A program made the position numbers and the translations under genes. Shown here one piece after another: positions 47,445 to 50,403 of a stretch of 50,403 bases of DNA; position 1 is the first letter of the stretch, and each line of letters starts with the position of its first letter. The notes under the pieces were generated by a model, which was not told the origin of the DNA, ran no database searches, and saw nothing but the letters and a program-made list of their open reading frames with translations. This stretch comes from Acidobacteriota bacterium (GTDB lineage: Bacteria > Acidobacteriota > Vicinamibacteria > Vicinamibacterales > 2-12-FULL-66-21). The DNA lies in the NCBI GenBank assembly GCA_003222675.1, contig QHWT01000092.1, positions 1 to 50,403 on the forward strand, read 5' to 3'.

Positions 47445-50018
47445 TTACTCATATCTCAGCGCAACCATGGGATCCACTCTCGAGGCCCGGCGTGCCGGAA
47501 GGTAGCCCGCGACGGCGGACACCAGCACCATGACGCCGATGGCGACGAACATCGTTCGCGGGTCCGCCGGCGCAAGACCGAACAGCAGGGTGGTTACGAA
47601 CCGGCTCGCCGCGACGGCTATCGCGACGCCGGCCGCAACGCCAATGACGACCAGCACCATCGATTCGCGCATCACGAGGCGCAGCACGTCCTCACGCTGG
47701 GCGCCGAGCGCCATGCGGATGCCGATCTCGTTGGTGCGGCGCGAGACGCTGTAAGACATCAGACCGAACAGGCCCACCGACGCCAGCACCAGGGCAAGCG
47801 CGCCGAACAACGCGTACGCCTGCGCGAACACCTTCTCCTGCGCGAACCGCTTTTCGACCTGCTCGATCTGCGTCGAGACGTCCATGATCGGCAGCGTGGG
47901 GTCGACCTGCCTCACGGCTTCGCGGATTCCACTCACGACACTTGCCGTCGGTCCAGCGGTGCGCACCTCGAATACGCCGAACCGCCCCGGGTTCTGCAAC
48001 AACGGGACATACATCGTGGGAGGTGGCGCATCACGCACGCTGTCGTACTTCGCGTCGCGCAGCACGCCTACCACCTCGAGCTCGCTGCTGGTTTCCGGAC
48101 TGGAGCCAAAGTGCCGGCCGATTGGGTTCTCATTGGGAAAGTACTTTCGGACCGCCGCTTCGTTGATGACCACGACCTTTGGAGCCGTCTGGTTGTCTCG
48201 TTCCGTGAATGCACGACCCATCACCACCGGGATCGCCATCACCTCGAAGAAATTCGGCGAGATGACAAGGTAATGGATGCTGTTGCCCTCGCCGAAGTTC
48301 GTCCCTAGCGCGGCGCCCTGGGCGCGGCCCGCCGCATACACGCGCCCCTGCACGAAAATACCGGTCGAGCTCATGCTGCCGGACAACAGCGCCGGCTGCG
48401 ACATCGCGACCGCGCGCACGCCGGGGACCGTGCCGATCCGATCGACGAGATCTCGATACAGCGTGAACGTGCGCGCCTCGTCGTATCGGTTCAACTGCGG
48501 GTTCACGCGAAACAGCACGAGGTTCTGTGGGTTGAACCCTACGTCCACGCGACGCAGATTGCTCAACGTTCGAAGGAACAATCCGGCGCCGACGAGCAGT
48601 ACGAGCGAGATGGCAACCTGCACGATGAGCAGGGATTTCCCCAGGATGCTGCGCGAGCCGGCAACACTCCGGCTCGTGTCCTTGAGGGCCGCGCTGACGT
48701 TCATCCCCGTCGCGCGAATCGCCGGGGCGATGCCGAAGACGATGCCCGTCGCGCCGGTGATGAGCAGCACGAAGCCCAGGATTCGCCAGTCGAGCGCGGT
48801 CATCTGCGGGGCTGAGCCGGGCAGGAGCTGTTTGCCCCAGTAGCCCACGAGCACGCCGAGGGCGCCACCCATCGACGCCAGGAGCAGGCTCTCCGTCAGC
48901 AGCTGCCGGATCAGTCGTGGCCGCGTCGCGCCGAGCGAGAGCCGCACCGAGATCTCCTTCTGCCGCGCGGTCGCGCGCGACAGCAGCAGGTTCGCGACAT
49001 TCGCGCACACGATCAACAGGACGAGCGCGACGACGACGCTCAGGATGGTCATCGATCGAAGGTCGCTGGTGTTCACGTCGTAGATGCCGCGGTCGCCGCG
49101 CTCGACGCGCAGCCGCGGAACCTCGGTGCGCGTCCTGTTGGAGGAGAGCGAGCGGTCCTTCTCGGACAACGACTTGAGATAGGAATCGAGGCCCGCGCGC
49201 GCCGTATGCTGGAACACGCTTTCGAGGTTGCCCTGCACCTGCGCTGCCGTCGCTCCCGGCTTGAGGCGCCCCATCACCTGCAGCCACCAATAGGTGGGTT
49301 GGGTCAGTCTTGGAAGACCCCGCGGGCCCCTGTTGGTGTTCAACGGCTGATCGAGCGCAAGCGGCACGGAAATATCCGGTGCCTCCTCGAGCGGCTGCTG
49401 GACGCCCGTGAACTCCGGCGAGATAACGCCGACGATCGTGACGAGGACGTTGTTGATCCGGACGGTTTTTCCCACGACCGCGGGATCGGTCCCGAATCGC
49501 GCGTGCCAGTATTTCGAGCTGATCACCGCCACTGGTGGCGCCGCGGGGCGGTCGTCATCGGGCAGAATCGTACGCCCGATGCGCGCCTTGACCCCGAGCA
49601 TCTGGTAGTAGTTGCCCGTCGAGATGAATGCGTTCGCGATCTCTGCCGCGCCGTCCACGACCACGTTGACGCGCCCGAAGGGCGCACACGCAAAGAGATC
49701 CGTCATCGTCTGGTTGTCGGTCAGGAACTGCTCGAACATCGGGTACGAAAACGACGCGCGCACGTCCTGGCCGTCCGCAGTCTTTTTCAGGAACCCATAG
49801 CCGCTCGAACTGGTCACCATATCGTTGCGGCCGGCATATCGGAACCGCACGAGCGTGTCGGGATCCTTCACGGGGATCTTGGTCAGCAGCAGCCCGTTGA
49901 TCGCGCTGAAGAGCGCCGTGTTGGCGCCAATGCCGAGCGCCAGCGAGACGACGACCACCAGCGTCCATCCCCTCGCGCGCAACAGCATGCGCACCGCGTG
50001 ACGCAGATCCTTGAGCAT
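47445..50018 (-). CDS. ADOP-type orphan ABC permease (MacB/FtsX fold), intact
   Basis: An 857-residue permease with GGAGG before its ATG. First helix at [20 protein letters not shown]; periplasmic domains with AVISSKYWHARFGTDPAVVG and WWLQVMGRLKPGA; first FtsX bundle at CANVANLLLSRATARQKEIS; second half with GLFGLMSYSVSRRTNEIGIR, ending YLPARRASRVDPMVALRYE. It is the most upstream of the same-strand cluster. No PadR gene is seen upstream within the window, so its regulation cannot be judged. Confidence 0.92.
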   Translation of the reverse strand: MLKDLRHAVRMLLRARGWTLVVVVSLALGIGANTALFSAINGLLLTKIPVKDPDTLVRFRYAGRNDMVTSSSGYGFLKKTADGQDVRASFSYPMFEQFLTDNQTMTDLFACAPFGRVNVVVDGAAEIANAFISTGNYYQMLGVKARIGRTILPDDDRPAAPPVAVISSKYWHARFGTDPAVVGKTVRINNVLVTIVGVISPEFTGVQQPLEEAPDISVPLALDQPLNTNRGPRGLPRLTQPTYWWLQVMGRLKPGATAAQVQGNLESVFQHTARAGLDSYLKSLSEKDRSLSSNRTRTEVPRLRVERGDRGIYDVNTSDLRSMTILSVVVALVLLIVCANVANLLLSRATARQKEISVRLSLGATRPRLIRQLLTESLLLASMGGALGVLVGYWGKQLLPGSAPQMTALDWRILGFVLLITGATGIVFGIAPAIRATGMNVSAALKDTSRSVAGSRSILGKSLLIVQVAISLVLLVGAGLFLRTLSNLRRVDVGFNPQNLVLFRVNPQLNRYDEARTFTLYRDLVDRIGTVPGVRAVAMSQPALLSGSMSSTGIFVQGRVYAAGRAQGAALGTNFGEGNSIHYLVISPNFFEVMAIPVVMGRAFTERDNQTAPKVVVINEAAVRKYFPNENPIGRHFGSSPETSSELEVVGVLRDAKYDSVRDAPPPTMYVPLLQNPGRFGVFEVRTAGPTASVVSGIREAVRQVDPTLPIMDVSTQIEQVEKRFAQEKVFAQAYALFGALALVLASVGLFGLMSYSVSRRTNEIGIRMALGAQREDVLRLVMRESMVLVVIGVAAGVAIAVAASRFVTTLLFGLAPADPRTMFVAIGVMVLVSAVAGYLPARRASRVDPMVALRYE

Positions 50019-50403
50019 CGATGCCTCCGGGCGTGTTATCAGGCGGCAGCCTGAATGATCGCATTATCGATGATTGCCGCGTGTCGCGCGGACAATCTCA
50101 CGCAGAGCCCGATTCTTGTCTTGAGGCGCAGAGCCCGCGGAGCAGCCGCGCCTGAGCACGTCCGCCGTTGCCCGGCCTTCGGCCGCGCGAAGCGCGGCAC
50201 GGCGGACGTGCCGCGGCGCGCGGCGCTTCCTCAATTGTCCGCGCGTCACTGTGCTGTTCGTCGTTGTTGTCATTTTCTTTGTCTTTCTGTGTTTTTCTCT
50301 GGCCTTCCGTGACTGCTCTGCACTGCAAACGTCTGAGTTCGTGTTTTTCTGACACGAATTATGCTGCCAGTACTGCGATATCGGTGTCGCGGAATTTGAG
50401 CGC
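50019..50403. other. Upstream intergenic region of the last ADOP gene
   Basis: No gene supported. It holds the hairpin repeat at 50156-50211 and then a noticeably AT-richer, T-rich tract (about 50255-50350) unlike the rest of the window. Confidence 0.5.
50156..50211. repeat. Large palindromic element with internal hairpins
   Basis: GCACGTCCGCCGT (50156-50168) pairs perfectly with ACGGCGGACGTGC (50199-50211). The loop holds two further, overlapping hairpin arms, GGCCTTCGGCC (50174-50184) and CCGCGC-GAA-GCGCGG (50183-50197). This has the look of a mobile palindromic repeat rather than a simple terminator. Confidence 0.8.

Noticed and set aside
44612-47533. A 973-codon plus-strand frame
   Set aside because: Antisense to an intact ADOP permease; residue composition (Arg, Gln, His, Asp) is typical of a mirror frame.

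Overview
The window is a stretch of a GC-rich bacterial chromosome, most probably an acidobacterium of the Vicinamibacteria type. The taxonomic call is an inference from gene content. It rests on five large ADOP-type orphan permeases (one with a PadR regulator), a winged-helix/TPR regulator, DUF3455 and DUF1579 proteins, ECF sigma factors and a TonB-dependent B12 receptor with a carboxypeptidase-regulatory-like N-terminus. No plasmid or phage backbone is visible, but many genes are decaying and several transposase or integrase scraps are present.

Layout. 1-5.3 kb: a partial gene end, a GH13 alpha-glucan enzyme, an integrase remnant, and a hypothetical gene followed by a frame-broken secreted protein. 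5.3-13 kb: a membrane ferric-reductase-like flavoprotein, a winged-helix/TolB/TPR regulator, an ECF sigma factor convergent with a broken VOC gene, then an ECF sigma/zinc anti-sigma pair. The pair is divergent from a Tat-exported metallophosphoesterase fused to a cupredoxin, followed by a cupredoxin lipoprotein. The divergent intergenic region holds back-to-back sequences resembling ECF promoters.

13-20.3 kb: an eroded inverted copy of a divergent regulator/SDR gene pair, two small secreted proteins (one DUF3455), a decayed quinone-oxidoreductase-like gene, a third ECF sigma factor overlapping the end of an SDR gene, and the intact divergent XRE/ATPase/TPR regulator. 20.3-21.4 kb is gene-poor and carries a transposase remnant.

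21.4-31.6 kb is the clearest functional unit: a cobalamin riboswitch followed by btuB-like, btuF-like, btuC-like, btuD-like, cobalamin adenosyltransferase, cobQ, cbiZ and cbiB genes, several with start/stop overlaps. The proteins would import corrinoids, adenosylate them, trim the cobinamide side chain to cobyric acid and rebuild cobinamide. The nucleotide-loop genes (cobU/cobS/cobT) are not in the window.

31.6-34.2 kb is decayed: a truncated sigma factor, a Pro/His-rich small ORF, an NTF2-like lipoprotein, IS110 debris and a split repeat. 34.2-50 kb carries five ADOP permeases, all on the minus strand. Two are broken (one by a single in-frame TGA, one by an internal deletion and frameshift) and three are intact. 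Between them lie a PadR regulator with two perfect operator-like palindromes, a tRNA-Arg(UCU), a Tat-exported sarcosine-oxidase-like flavoenzyme and a DUF1579 protein. Hairpin-forming intergenic repeats sit at 47.34-47.42 kb and 50.16-50.21 kb.
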